Position numbers and translations under genes: made by a program
Shown: in pieces, positions 44,294 through 55,407 of the stretch
Numbering within the stretch: the stretch's first letter is position 1
Layout: each line of letters starts with the position of its first letter
Source of the DNA: Zanthoxylum bungeanum
Taxonomy: Eukaryota > Streptophyta > Magnoliopsida > Sapindales > Rutaceae
Assembly: GCA_019454045.1 (NCBI GenBank)
Contig: SKCR01026836.1
Location: 1-64,000 of the forward strand
Reading direction: 5' to 3'
Length of the DNA: 64,000 nt
The notes under the pieces: generated by a model
What the model was told of the DNA's origin: nothing
Databases searched by the model: none
The model's input: the letters and a program-made list of their open reading frames with translations, nothing else

Positions 44294-45372
44294 GATGTAT
44301 GATTCCTTACTCTTCGTAATAAGATAAGAATTTATTTGAGAAATACTCACCTCATCTGTCACTTCGCAAGATTTTAATTTTCTCATTTTCAATTTATGTT
44401 TCATATATTTTGAACATACTGAAAGCCTAATCTTTTGTTTTCATCAAATACACATATGTGAATCTTGAATGATCATCAACAAAAGTTATGAAATATTTAT
44501 CTCCACCTATAGTTGAAACACCATTAATATTATTAGCAACAATGTTTACTTAAATATCCCATCACATGAATATCCATTTTCCCATAAATACCTCATTTTT
44601 AGTCAGAATTAATTTATTCGACTCAAGTACAGCCTTAACCCCAGATTTGCATAACAAATTTACAGAAGTGAATGTCACTTCAACACTTCCTTTTCCCTCG
44701 ACCTTTGCAGTATTATGATTTCCCATCAACACTTCTTGTCCCTCTTCTACCTTTTTATACTCTTTTAAATGAGACTTATTGTTGTAGATGTAAACAATAG
44801 CGCCATAATCAAACCACCAATCATTAAATTTGGTAATCGTTGCCACATATAATTCAGTAATCATTCTAATTTGTATTTCAGAAACCATGACAATAATTTC
44901 ATAGATATCTTGCTCAACAACATCTGCACTGTTTACATTTTTATTAGCATTAGAAGCATTGTTTGTTTTACGTTTCTTTCTGAATCTATGTTCACATTTG
45001 AAATGTCTTTTTTTACAACAGTTGTAGCAAGTCTTGTCTTCCTTTATCTTTTTCAAAAGAGCTATTTTCAGAAAACTTTCTTTTGATTCCATTATTTGAA
45101 CCCTTCTGTTTTTTTATTCTTCATCAACATAATTTACTTTATTACTAGATTCAGAAGTAAATTTCTTTTCACAAACACGTGATTCTTTTTCAATGCCCAA
45201 ATGCTTCAAGAGTTGGTCCAAATTAAAAAATTTCAGAAATATGTAACAATTTCTTTCTATAACTAATCCAACTTGAAGGAAGTTTTGCAATTATAGCACT
45301 AACTTGTAATGGTTCTGGAACTTCAACTTTCAAATCCTTAAGTTTTGAAAATAGAATTTGAAATTCATGTAC
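44294..45372 (-). pseudogene. B gag C-terminus, zinc knuckle, protease, integrase start
   Basis: From right to left: gag (FSKLKDLKVEVPEPLQVSAI, IAKLPSSW), an open frame 45092-44562 with knuckle CYNCCKKRHFKCEH and the protease WWFDYGAIVYIYNNKSHLK (DYG replaces DSG), to LCKSGVKAVLESNKLIL. Then directly integrase GVSTIGGDKYFITFVDDHSR (about 44520-44450) and KILRSDR-stop-GEYFSNKFL. The pre-integrase domain of about 100 residues is missing. The rest of integrase lies beyond the solo LTR. Confidence 0.8.
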
Positions 45373-45377
45373 TTGAT

Positions 45378-45715
45378 TGTTGTGATAAAAACACACACAA
45401 TAGAGGAAAAATGAGAGAAAACTCTTCTTTTATTACACAAACAAAAGAATTACAAAGCTTATTCAAAGCTTTACAAAAAACTCTCAAAACACTCTTTACT
45501 CTCTATTATGCTTACTCTGTATTTCTGGGATGATTTGCAAATAACTATGGGGCTTCTTTTATACTGCCAAAACATGTGCTACAATGGCACACGTTTTGGC
45601 AACACGTTTAGCCAACCCAATGCGTTACGCATTGCATGAGAGCTGACTGCCATCATTTGCAGCTAGCATGCATTTTCATGCTGTTATGCATGCAAATGCA
45701 TGCTGGACTCCAACA
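45378..45715 (-). repeat. A 3' LTR (338 bp)
   Basis: In plus orientation TGTTGTGATAAAA to GACTCCAACA. The adjacent polypurine tract reads CCGATGGGGAGATT on the minus strand. Confidence 0.92.
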
Positions 45716-45877
45716 AATCTCCCCATCGGTGAAGATTTACCCTAAAATCTGAGCCGACCATCAATAATCCAAACCGGATCATCAAAAGGATCCACCATTG
45801 GCTGCATCTGTATGACTGCCTACATACCCTGAGTTGGGATCAAGCCAATTGTAGTTCTCTGTATCTCAATACTTTGA

Positions 45878-46740
45878 CTATATGGAGAGTTTTGTCATCC
45901 TCGCTATGGCACGACAGATTTCAAGCTTTTTTTTCGGTAAAACTTTTATGAACATATCAGCACCATTGTCATCGGTGTGAATCTTTCTGAGTTCTAACAG
46001 CTTTGAACTCAGGACGTCCCGTATCCAGTGATACCTCACATCAATATGTTTTGACATTGAGTGAAAAGTAGAATTTTTACCAAGGTAGATAGCAATATGG
46101 CTATCGCAGTACAAATTGTACTTCTCCTGCTTGAAACCCAATTCCTGGATAAATGTCTTCATCCACAGTAATTCCTTGCAAGCTTCTGTTATTGCAATGA
46201 ATTCTGCCTCTGCTGTAGAGAGTGCAACACATCTCTACAACCTTGACTGCCATGCCACAGCTCCTTCTGAGAGAGTAATTAGATACCCCGAAGTAGACTT
46301 ATGGTATCCACATCACCTGCCATATCTGAATCGGTGTAGCCCATTAACACTAGCTTGTTGCTTCCAAAACATAATCTCATTTTTGATGTGCCTCGTAGAT
46401 ACTGCATTATCCCTTTAACATCATTCCAGTGTTCTTTTCCAAGATTTGACATAAACCGGCTGACCAATCCAACTGCGTGTGCTAGGTCTGGCCTTGTGCA
46501 CACCATGACATACATCAGACTTCCCACTGTTGAGGTGTATGGAACCTGTTTCATTTCCCCATTCTCTGTCTCAGTAGAGGGACTCTTTTGCATACTCAAA
46601 TCTAAAGTGGGTAGCAAGAGGAGTGATAACCGCTTTAGCCTTGTCCATCTGAAATCGCTGAAGTACTTTCTCAACGTACTCCTCCTGTGACAAGTATAAT
46701 TTCTTGGCTTTTCGATCATGGCCGATCTGGATGCCAAGAA
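45878..46740 (-). pseudogene. A RT end and RNase H
   Basis: RT thumb/connection: YTSTVGSLMYVMVCTRPDLAH, SRFMSNLGKEHWNDVKGIMQ, then YTDSDMAGD with shift. The final RNase H part, 46162-45878, reads KYNLYCDSHIAIYLGKNSTF and HIDVRYHWIRDV, then GADMFIKVLPKKKLE. Frames change near 46740 and 46280. Confidence 0.8.
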
Positions 46741-46749
46741 TTTGTTTTG

Positions 46750-47657
46750 CTAGCCCCAGTCTTTAATCTTAAAAGACTTACTCAATTGCTGCTTCAAATC
46801 ATCAATCCTCGATTGATTCTGGCCAACTATCAGCATATCATCTATATACAGCAGTAAGATGATAAAGTCATTGTCAGAAAATTTCTGAATGAAAACACAA
46901 TGGTCTGAAGTAGTCTTCTTGTATCTTTGTTCCCTCATAACTGACTCAAACTTCACGTACCACTGTCTCGGTGCCTGTTTCAAACCATAGAGGTTTTTCC
47001 TGCGTCTGCACACATGGTCCTCTTTTCCTTTGACTCTGAAACCTTCTGGTTGCTCCATATAAATTTCTTCTTCCAGATCCCCATGAAGAAATACGGTCTT
47101 GACATTCATCTGCTCAATCTTCAAGTCAAGAGTTACTGCTAAGTTGAGTACCACTATGATGGATGACATCTTCACAACTGGAGAGAAGATTTCATTAAAG
47201 TCAATGCATTTCCTCTGATTGAATCCCTTGACAACTAGTCTGGCTTTATATCGGGGTTGTGAAGTGTGTTCCTGTTGCTTCACTCTGTACACCCATTTGT
47301 TCTTCAAACCCGTTTGCCTTTTGGAAATTTCACCAACTCGAAAGTGTGATTGTCATGCAAAGATTTCATCTCATCTTGCATGGCTTCCTCCCATTTTTCT
47401 TTGTTCTTTTTTTTCCACAGCCTCCTTGTAGCTCTCGGGTTCTCCCCCATCAGTAAGTAGCACATACTCATATGTAGAGTATTTGGTTGAAGATCGCCTT
47501 TCTTTGTCAGACCTTCTATGTGAAATTGTTGGTGTAGCTTCTGGTACTGGTGGTTGATCATAATCATCATCTCTGGGAGCTTCAACATCTGTACCCTCAT
47601 GATTGGGAACCTCATCTTCAACATGTAGTGGCACCGGTGTATGAGGTTCTGGATCAA
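46750..47657 (-). pseudogene. A reverse transcriptase
   Basis: The 186-codon frame 47307-46750 reads KNKWVYRVKQQE, RLVVKGFNQRKCIDFNEIFS, FLHGDLEEEIYMEQPEGF, LYGLKQAPRQWY and the catalytic LLLYIDDMLIVGQ. It is preceded in another frame by MGENPRATRRLWKKKNKEKW and MKSLHDNHTFELVKFPKG (47657-47304). The Asp pair is intact; one frameshift near 47305 splits the domain. Confidence 0.85.
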
Positions 47658-48658
47658 TATTGTTGGGGCATTGTCTTTATCTCATTTTTGATATCTTTTA
47701 TGGTCTGATCTTCAACGAAGACAACATCTCGACTTTTGACAATCTTCTTCTCAACAGGATCATACAGTTTGTAGCCGAAATCATCCAGACCATAGCCAAT
47801 AAAGACACACTGCCGCGTCTTTGCATCAAGTTTGGATCTATCGTCCTTTGGGATATGTACAAATGTTTTGCACCCAAAGACATGTAAGTGATCATATGAC
47901 ACTTCTTTTCCTGTCCAGACTTGGTTAGGAACATTATCTTTTAGTGCGACCGCTGGGGACATGTTCAAAACATGTACGGTTGTGCTGAGTGTCTCCCCCC
48001 AGAATGTCTTCGGTAGCTTGGCTTGTGAGAGCAAGCTTCTGACCCTTTCATACAAGGTTCTGTTTATCCTCTCAGCTAGGCCATTCAGCTGAGGTGTCTT
48101 GGGAGGTGTCGTTTGATGTCAGATTCCTTGCATCTTGCAGTACTGATCAAACAGACCTCTGTACTCTCCATCATTGTTTATTCTGATGCATTTCAGTTTC
48201 TTGCCGGTTTCTCTCTCTACCAGGGCATGAAACTCCTTGAACACTCTCAACACTTGATCTTTCATCTTCAAGGTGTATACACATATCTTCCTTGAATGAC
48301 CATCTATAAATGTTACAAAATAAAGTGACCCACCAAGTGTTCTTGTCTGCATCGGACCACATACATCTGAATGTATGAGATCAAGTACCTCCAGTTTTCG
48401 TTGAGGTAGGGAGCTCTAGAAGGACACCTTGTTCTGTTTTCCAGCCATGCAGTGTTCACACTTCTGTAAGTGTGAGTTCTTCAAACCGGGAAGAATATTC
48501 CATCTACGTAGTACTTCCATCCCCGTTTGACTTATATGACCGAGCTTTTTATGCCATAGCTCAGCTGCCTCATTACTATTGACCGTATTTATGCTACTAT
48601 TGGAAAGTTTAGTGTGCATCAAATACATTGTTGAATCTTTCTTACCTCGAGCTATCAT
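47654..48658 (-). pseudogene. A integrase
   Basis: Pre-integrase finger AAELWHKKLGHISQ and CEHCMAGKQNKVSF (48658-48416) then a stop. Core: YFVTFIDGHSRKICVYTLK, RINNDGEYRGLFDQYC (48352-48119), PQLNGLAERINRTLYERVRS, LPKTFWGETLSTTVHVLN, VFGCKTFVHIPKDDRSKLDA to 47654. Stops at about 48417 and 48118. The first and second catalytic Asp and the Glu are visible. 48260 is the left edge of duplication unit 1. Confidence 0.85.
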
Positions 48659-48754
48659 TATTGATCCTTTAGTGAGCTTCCAGGTGCCGTCACTAAAGGT
48701 GCTGCAAAAGCCTTCATCATCCAGCTTGCCTGTTGAGATCAGGTTTAACCGGAT

Positions 48755-49932
48755 TTATGTGATGTGCTTGACTCCCTTCAACACTAGTCTTGTCCCGTTG
48801 TCTGTTTCAAGGTAGATGTCTCCAATACCGACGACTTTGGACTGGCCGTCATTTCCCATCCTTACATCACCGTAGTCCCCTGACGTGTAAGATGAAAAGA
48901 AGTCTCTATGAGATATGGCGTGTATGGAGGTGCCACTATCTATCACCCAACTGGTCTCGTGGCTGGCAAGATTCATAATATTTTCTTCACAGATAATGAA
49001 GAATTCTTTGGAGGTTTTGTCAGTGGTGGCAGTAACAACTATTTCTTGGTTATAGTCACTATCCTTTCTGTTGTTGTCTCTGGACTGCTCGTTCTTCATT
49101 TTGTAGAAATCCCTCTTCACATGGCCTTTCTTTTTGCAATGGTAGCATTCTATATCTCTTGTTCTTGATTTATCTCAGTTCTTATCTGATCTATCTGGGC
49201 CTCGGCTTTTACTCATCCCATTTCTGTTAGTCTTCTCAGTCACTAAAGCTTCTGAGTTTGAGGCTGATGTTGTCCCTTGCATTCTCGTACTCTTTTCTTC
49301 CTTGAAGATTCTGGTTTTTTCCATCTCCAGTGTGACTCTCCCATCTGGGGCGGAATTTATCACCGTAGATCTAAACGTTTCCCAAGACTCTGGTCACATA
49401 TTTAGGAGTATTAAGCCATTTATGTCATCACCACAGTCTATGTCTAATCCAGACAATTCTTTCATGGTGTCGAGGAAATTATTGATATGATCCGCCACAA
49501 TTGTACCTTCATCGTATTTCAACCCCATCATCTTCTTGATGTAGTACAACTTGTTGTTGCCAGTATTTACTCGAAAAAGCTCATCAAGCTTTCTACATAA
49601 GACACGTGCATTTGTATCTTCACTAACTTGGTTCACTATACTATCGTCGATCCACTGACGAATAGTACTGCATGTCTTCTGGTGAAGATTATTCCACCTT
49701 TTTCAGACATTGCTTCTGGTTTCTCCTCCAGAAAAACCGATCCATCATAGTCCTTTACATATAAAAGGTCTTTCATCTTTCCGCTCCATGTGAAATAATT
49801 GGTGCTAGTCAACAAAATCATTTTTCCATCATAAAAATTTAAATTAGAATTTAAAAAAATGGAGCTCACCGTTGGGTCCGGAATGGTCGAAAATGGTGGA
49901 AATGACATTTCGTTTGTCAAAATCCGACACAT
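48755..49932 (-). pseudogene. A gag and protease
   Basis: Gag start: MILLTSTNYFTWSGKMKDLL in a frame open from 49932. A shift near 49680 moves to VNQVSEDTNARVLCRKLDEL (49636-49394), and a TGA follows LILLNM where relatives read on into PESWETF. Then VTLEMEKTRIFKEEKSTRMQ and a stop at 49175. Knuckle CYHCKKKGHVKRDF lacks the last cysteine. Protease SWVIDSGTSIHAISHRDFF ends at 48755. The LLNM stop and the knuckle change are shared with the duplicate, so they predate the duplication. Confidence 0.8.
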
Positions 49933-50044
49933 GGACCAAAATGCAATATTTCAGAAGTTACAAGGGTCAAACTATAATTTCCGAAAGTTTAGGGGCCAAA
50001 ATGTAAATTCTATAAAGTATAGAGACCTTTAAGAAATTTACTAT

Positions 50045-50220
50045 ACTTTTGCTGACGTGGCACTATTGATGATGTGGCAGACACGTGGCGCTGACGTGGC
50101 ACCGACTGGATGACACGTGACTGCTGACTCGGCTAATGACGTGTCAAGCTGACTGGGCTGCTGACTGTGCGTGAACCGCTGATATAGCACTGACTGGACT
50201 GTTTACGTGGCGCTGACTCG
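50045..50220. promoter_or_regulatory. TGACGTGG-rich leader of A
   Basis: GCTGACGTGGC appears several times, with GACACGTGGCGC and similar ACGT-core strings, between gag and the primer-binding site. Same arrangement as in D and C. Function inferred only. Confidence 0.45.
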
Positions 50221-50477
50221 GCGTCTTCAACCTTCGTCAGTGCATGTAGGCGCGTGCGCGCATGGGGCAGCTTCTGTGTGGCGCGTGCGGCACGTGAGCC
50301 TTCGCCGGACCTCCGATCGATCGTCGAAAAATACCACCGTGCTCGTCTCGACGTGAAAAAGCTGATGGTATACTCAAAACTGATTTTGACAAATTTCGTC
50401 GGAACATATTTTCTGAACCGAAGCTTTATTTTTGAGTTTCGGGACCTCTCCGTGGAACCAAAGCTCCTTATACCACT

Positions 50478-50815
50478 TGTTGTGATAAAAACACACACAA
50501 TAGAGGAGAAATGAGAGAAAACGTTTCTTTTATTACTCAAACAAATGAATTACAAAGCTTATTCAAAGCTTTACAAAAAAATCTCAAAACACTCTTTACT
50601 CTCTATTATGCTCACTCTGTATTTCTGGGATGATTTGCAAATAGCTATGGGGCTCCTTTTATACTGCCAAAACATGTGCTACAGTGGCACATGTTTTGGC
50701 AACACGTTATGCCAACCCAACGCGTTACGTATTACATGAGAGCTAACTACCATCATTTGCAGCTAGCATGCATTTGCATGTTGTCATGCATGTAAATGCA
50801 TGCTGGAATCCAACA
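50478..50815 (-). repeat. A 5' LTR (338 bp) and primer-binding site
   Basis: Same ends as the other LTR. A minus-strand TATAAAAGG is at 50655-50663. On the minus strand AGTGGTATAAGGAG follows the LTR, a slightly altered tRNA-Met-type site (the duplicate has AGTGGTATCAGGAG). Confidence 0.9.
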
Positions 50816-50820
50816 TTGAT

Positions 50821-51164
50821 TCGGAACAAAATGATTGTCAACCATAATAAAATCAAATAGTTTAGAAATTAGAAAATTATATGGGCCTTGCTTCTCTGTA
50901 TCGTATTTTGTTTCCAGTGCTTTCCAGATTTCTTTTGGAGAAGTCATGGAGGAGGACTGATCATAAAGACAATTTGTCATGGAATTCAGAATGCATCCCC
51001 TATATTGAAATTCATCAACCTCTCGCTTCTTTCTGGCATGTTTGATTTCTCACTTTCATCAGATGTTGGCGAAGGAAGTGGAGTCAAGTTTTCATCCAAT
51101 ACATATGTGATTTTCATTGTAGTAAGTATGAATAATACTTTATCTTTCCAGCTGGTGAAATTGG
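50821..51164 (-). pseudogene. B gag N-terminal part (unit 1)
   Basis: Reads NHNTNFTSWKDKVLFILTTM, then ERSERLMNFNIGDAFLNSM, TSPKEIWKALETKYDTEKQG and NFLISKLFDFIMVDNHFV: a continuous copia gag stretch with no stop. It begins where C inserted (51165) and ends where A inserted. Confidence 0.8.
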
Positions 51165-51576
51165 TGTTGTGATTCACTGATCACTCTCGAGTGTTTTTAA
51201 GGAAAAACCGAATCCTTTCTATTACTGTCGAGAATAGAAATTACAAACTTTACACAAATGAAAAACCTCACTAACACTCTCTGTACTCTCTCTTTGGGAC
51301 TGCTTAAACATACTGCAATGCTCAGTATTTATAGTGCAACGGTTGCACAAATTTTCAACAAAACTACAGTGATTTCCACATTTTACACCCTGATTTTGTG
51401 GCACAATTGGCTTCTGTTTTCTTGGCATTTCTGAAAATCACAACCAACCACCAAAAGTTGGTTTGGCCACTTCCTCATGGCTTCTGCTTGCAGCTGGAAT
51501 CATGGTGGGAAACTTCTCAGCACCTTCTTGGCAGCTTCATGCATGCAAAACAGCTTCATGCAAGCTGGACTATACA
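51165..51576 (-). repeat. C LTR, copy in unit 1 (412 bp)
   Basis: In plus orientation TGTTGTGATTCACTG to GGACTATACA. Next to it the polypurine tract reads GCTGGAGGGGGAGAAT on the minus strand. TATAAATA lies at 51326-51333 (minus). Confidence 0.88.
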
Positions 51577-53177
51577 ATTCTCCCCCTCCAGCTGCATTTG
51601 AAGCAATCGTCATCCAACAGCTATCCCGGCTATGTCTCTGCACAGCTCTAGCTTGTCTCGAGTAACAACCTTTGTTAACATGTCGGCTGGATTCTCATAT
51701 GTATGGATCTTCATTAGTCTCAACGGTTGTTGATCCATCACCTCGCGTATCCAATGATAACGAATATCAATATGTTTCGTCTAGGAATGATACATTGAAT
51801 TTTTGCTCAAGTCCAGAGCACTCTGACTGTCGCAATGTATCTTTTATTCTGTCTGCTTGATCCCTAACTCTTGGAGAAAACGCTTTAACCACAACATTTC
51901 CTTTCATGCCTCAGCTATAGCGATGTACTCAGCTTCTGTTGTGGATAATGTAATACACCTTTGCAATCTTAACTGCCATGACACAGCTCCCCCTGCAAAA
52001 ATATAGATGAAACCTGATGTAGATTTCCTACCATCAAGATCTCCTGCCATATCTGAATCTGTATAGCCTTCCAAGATCGGATCAGCTCCCCAGTAACACA
52101 GACGAAACTTAGATGTACCATTGAGGTACCTGAGAATCCATTTGACTGCCTACATGTGTTGCTTTCCAGGGTTAGAGAGAAAATAACTCACTACACCCAC
52201 TGCGTGTGCAATATCTGGCCTGATACATACCATTGCATACATTAGGCTTCCAACAGCTGAAAAATATGGTATTGCTGACATTTCCTCTTTCTCTTTCTTG
52301 GATGAGGGGGATAAAATCTTGCTCAGTTTGAAATGGTGCGCTAGCAGAACACTGACTGGTTTGGCCTTCTATATATCAAACCTCCTAATTATTCGTTCAA
52401 CATAACTCTCATGTGAAAACCACAACTTCTTTTTTTGTTTGTCACGAACAATCTCCATTCCCAAAATCTGTTGAACTGGTCTTAAATCTTTCATGTCGAA
52501 AGATTTAGAGAGTTCCCTCTTCAGCTGGCTGATCTTTGCTACTTCTTGTCCAACAATCAACATGTTATCCACATATAGTAGAAGAGCAACGAAATTTCCA
52601 TCTGGAAACCTCTGAATATATACACACTGGTCTGCTGCAGTTCTTTTGTAGTCTTGACCCACCATGAATGAGTCAAACTTCTTATACCACTGTCTCGGTG
52701 CTTGCTTGAGCCCGTACAAGCTCTTTTTAAGTTTGCAAACAAGGTTTTCTTTTCCTGAAACCTTGAATCCTTCTGGCTGCTCCATGTAGATTTCTTCATT
52801 CAGATCACCATGAAGAAATGTTGTTTTGACATCCATATGTTCAAGATCCAAGTGCAATCTAGCTACCAATCTTAGGATGACTCGAATTGAAGCCATTTTT
52901 ACCACTGGTGAAAATATCTCATCAAAGTCAATTCCCTTTTTCTATAGGAATCATTTGACTACTAGCCGAGCTTTGTGTTTCACCACTTTTCCACTGCAAT
53001 CTTTCTTGAGCTTGAACACCCATTTGTTCTTCAGTGTCTTCATTCCATGTGGGAGCTTAACTATCTCATAAGTGTTGTTTTTCTGCAGAGATTCCATTTC
53101 ATCATGCATTGCGTGCAGCCATTTGTCTTTGTCTTTATGAGAAACAGCTTCGTTAAAGGTTTCTGGCTCCCCCTGAT
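51577..53177 (-). pseudogene. C RNase H and RT, copy in unit 1
   Basis: RT frame 52905-52369: RVILRLVARLHLDLEHMDVK, FLHGDLNEEIYMEQPEGFKV, SLYGLKQAPRQWYKKFDSF. The catalytic motif is LLLYVDNMLIVGQ, so the second aspartate is asparagine; the unit 2 copy keeps YVDD. An RT N-terminal piece is at 53190-52951 (SHKDKDKWLHAMHDEMESLQ, KNKWVFKLKKD), separated by stops. RNase H 52368-51577 is present with stops. Confidence 0.85.
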
Positions 53178-53286
53178 TAGGGGTGTGCATTAATCTATTT
53201 TAACCGATTAACCGAACTGTTCCGACCCATTTTTTATTACGGTTTGGTTAAATCGATTATTGCGGTTAAAATTTTTAACTTTTTCA
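53178..53286. mobile_element. Truncated hAT-type element (first about 109 bp)
   Basis: TAGGGGTGTGCATTAATC to AATTTTTAACTTTTTCA matches the left end of the element at 58117, about 10 percent different by eye, then changes abruptly to A integrase sequence. It is the left arm of the duplicated hAT. Confidence 0.85.
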
Positions 53287-53666
53287 TCTTCAAGGTGTAT
53301 ACACATATCTTCCTTGAATGACCATCTATAAATGTTACAAAATAAAGTGACCCACCAAGTGTTCTTGTCTGCATCAGACCACATACATCTGAATGTATGA
53401 GATCAAGTACCTCCAGTTTTCGTTGAGGTAGGGAGCTCTGGAAGGACACCTTGTTCTGTTTTCCAACCATGCAGTGTTCACACTTCTGTAAGTGTGAGTT
53501 CTTCAAACCGGGAAGAATATTCCATCTACGCAGTACTTCCATCCTCGTTTGACTTATATGACCGAGCTTTTTATGCCATAGCTCAGCTGCCTCATTACTA
53601 TTGACGTATTTATGCTACTATTGGAAAGTTTAGTTGTGTACAAATACAGGTTGAATCTTTCTTACC

Positions 53667-54383
53667 TCAAGCTATCATTATTGATCCTTTAGTGAGCTTC
53701 CAGGTGCCGTCACTAAAGGTGCTGCAGAAGCCTTCATCATCCAGCTTGCCTGTTGAGATCAGGTTTAACCGGATATATATGATGTGCTTGACTCCCTTCA
53801 ACACTAGTCTTGTCCCGTTGTTTGTTTCAAGGTAGATGTCTCCAATACCGATGACTTTGGACTGGCCGTCATTTCCCATCCTTACAGCACCGTAATCCTC
53901 TGGCGTGTAAGATGAAAAGAAGTCTCTACGAGATATGGCGTGTATGGAGGTGCCATTATCTATCACCCAACTGGTCTCGTGGCTGGCAAGATTCATAATA
54001 TTTTCATCATAGATAATGAAGAATTCTTTGGAGGTTTTGTCAGTGGTGGCAGTAACAACTATTTCTTGGTTAGAGTCACTATCCTTTCTGTTGTTGTCTC
54101 TGGACTGCTCGTTCTTCATTTTGTAGAAATCCCTCTTCATATGGCCTTTCTTTTTGCAATGGTAGCATTCTATATCTCTTGTTCTTGATTTACCTCGGTT
54201 CTTATCTGATCTATCTGGGCCTCGGCTTTTACTTCTCCCCTTTCTGTTAGTCTTCTCAGTCACTAAAGCTTCTGAGTTTGAGGCTGATGTTGTCCCTTGC
54301 ATTCTCGTACTCTTTTCTTCCTTGAAGATTCTGGTTTTTTCCATCTCCAGTGTGACTCTCCCATCTGGGGCGGAATTTATCAC
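53667..54383 (-). CDS. A gag C-terminus and protease, unit 2 copy (238 codons open)
   Basis: Longer open frame than the unit 1 copy: VTLEMEKTRIFKEEKSTRMQ, then a basic linker, knuckle CYHCKKKGHMKRDF (last Cys missing), protease SWVIDNGTSIHAISRRDFF, and YIRLNLISTGKLDDEGFC. The catalytic triplet DSG is DNG here, so the protease should be dead. The first Met is only nominal, since gag upstream is interrupted by the shared TGA after LILLNM. It is a fragment of a dead element rather than a gene. Confidence 0.7.
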   Translation of the reverse strand: MINSAPDGRVTLEMEKTRIFKEEKSTRMQGTTSASNSEALVTEKTNRKGRSKSRGPDRSDKNRGKSRTRDIECYHCKKKGHMKRDFYKMKNEQSRDNNRKDSDSNQEIVVTATTDKTSKEFFIIYDENIMNLASHETSWVIDNGTSIHAISRRDFFSSYTPEDYGAVRMGNDGQSKVIGIGDIYLETNNGTRLVLKGVKHIIYIRLNLISTGKLDDEGFCSTFSDGTWKLTKGSIMIA

Positions 54384-54401
54384 CGTAGATCTAAACGTTT
54401 C

Positions 54402-54790
54402 CCAAGACTCTGGTCACATATTTAGGAGTATTAAGCCATTTATGTCATCACCACAGTCTATGTCTAATCCAGACAATTCTTTCATGGTGTCGAGGAAATT
54501 ATTGATATGATCCGCCACAATTGTACCTTCATCGTATTTCAACCCCATCATCTTCTTGATGTAGTACAACTTGTTGTTGCCAGTCTTTGCTCGAAAAAGC
54601 TCATCAAGCTTTCTCCATAAGACACGTGCATTTGTATCTTCACTAACTTGGTTCACTATACTATCGTCGATCCACTGACGAATAGTACTGCATGTCTTCT
54701 GGTGAAGTTATTCCACCTTTTTTCAGACATTGCTTCTGGTTTCTCCCCCGTCCATCATAAAAAATTCAAAGTAGAATTTAAAAAAAACGG
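54402..54790 (-). pseudogene. A gag N-terminal part, unit 2 copy
   Basis: Frame 54656-54414 repeats VNQVSEDTNARVLWRKLDEL and YIKKMMGLKYDEGTIVADHI. The start of gag with the NYFTW motif is deleted in this copy (junction near 54745-54755). Confidence 0.75.
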
Positions 54791-55407
54791 AGCTCACCGT
54801 TGCGTCCGGAATGGTCGAAAATGGTGGAAATGACATTTCGTTTGTCAAAATCCGACACATGGACCAAAATGCAATATTTCAGAAGTTACAGGGGTCAAAC
54901 TATAATTTCCGAAAGTTTAGGGGCCAAAATGTAAATTCTAGAAAGTATAGAAACCTTTATGAAATTTACTAGACTTTTGCTGACGTGGCACTATTGATGA
55001 TATGGCAGACACGTGGCGCTGACGTGGCACCGACTGGATGACATGTGACTGCTGACTCGGCTAATGACATGTCAAGCTGACTGGGCTGCTGACTGTGCGT
55101 GAACCGCTGATATGGCACTGACTGGACTGTTTACGTGGCGCTGACTCAGCGTCTTCAACCTTCGTCAGTGCATGTAGGCGCGTGGCGCGCGTGAGGCAGC
55201 TTCTGTGTGGCGCGTGCGACACGTGACCCTTTGCCGGACCTCCGATCGATCGCCGAAAAATACCACCGTGCTCGTCTCGACGTGAAAAAGCTGATGGTAT
55301 GCTCAAAACTGATTTTTGACAAATTTCGTCGGAACAGATTTTCTGAACCGAAGCTTTGTTTTTGAGTTTCGGGACCCCTCCGTGGAACCGAAGCTCCTGA
55401 TACCACT
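54791..55407. promoter_or_regulatory. Leader of A, unit 2 copy, with TGACGTGG cluster
   Basis: Matches 49870-50477. TGACGTGG-type motifs lie at about 54975-55150. A chance frame of 121 codons (55061-55426) spans it. Confidence 0.45.

Larger units (their letters stand above)
45378..50815 (-). mobile_element. A: copia (Tork-like) element, 5438 bp
   Basis: Two 338-bp LTRs (45378-45715 and 50478-50815), target duplication TTGAT on both sides, primer-binding site beside the right LTR and polypurine tract beside the left one. The full order gag, protease, integrase, RT, RNase H is present on the minus strand but with several stops and shifts. It sits in B gag. Its right half (from 48260) belongs to unit 1 of the 5-kb tandem duplication. 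Confidence 0.93.
41886..51164 (-). mobile_element. B: copia (Ale-like) element, interrupted by solo LTR and by A
   Basis: B pieces on the minus strand are 50821-51164 (gag start), 44294-45372 (gag end, knuckle, protease, integrase start) and 41886-41961 (integrase), plus one copy of each 5-bp target duplication. If A and one TTGAT are removed, gag reads through (VDNHFVPNQ to VHEFQILFSKLKDL). If the solo LTR and one TGATT are removed, integrase reads through (GIIHQS to SAPYIPQ). The start is cut by copia C at 51165; RT and both LTRs are not seen. Confidence 0.85.
48260..53281. repeat. Tandem duplication, unit 1 (5022 bp)
   Basis: Runs from within A integrase, through A gag, A 5' LTR, B gag start, C LTR and C RNase H-RT, into the first about 105 bases of a hAT element. 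Unit 2 starts at 53282 with the same integrase sequence. Five bases, TTTCA, are shared at the join (53282-53286), at the unit 1 start (48260-48264) and in the intact hAT (58222-58226). Confidence 0.9.

Noticed and set aside
43832..44404. 190-codon minus-strand frame at the solo LTR end
   Set aside because: It crosses the LTR boundary into B integrase, so it is a chance frame in GC-rich LTR DNA.
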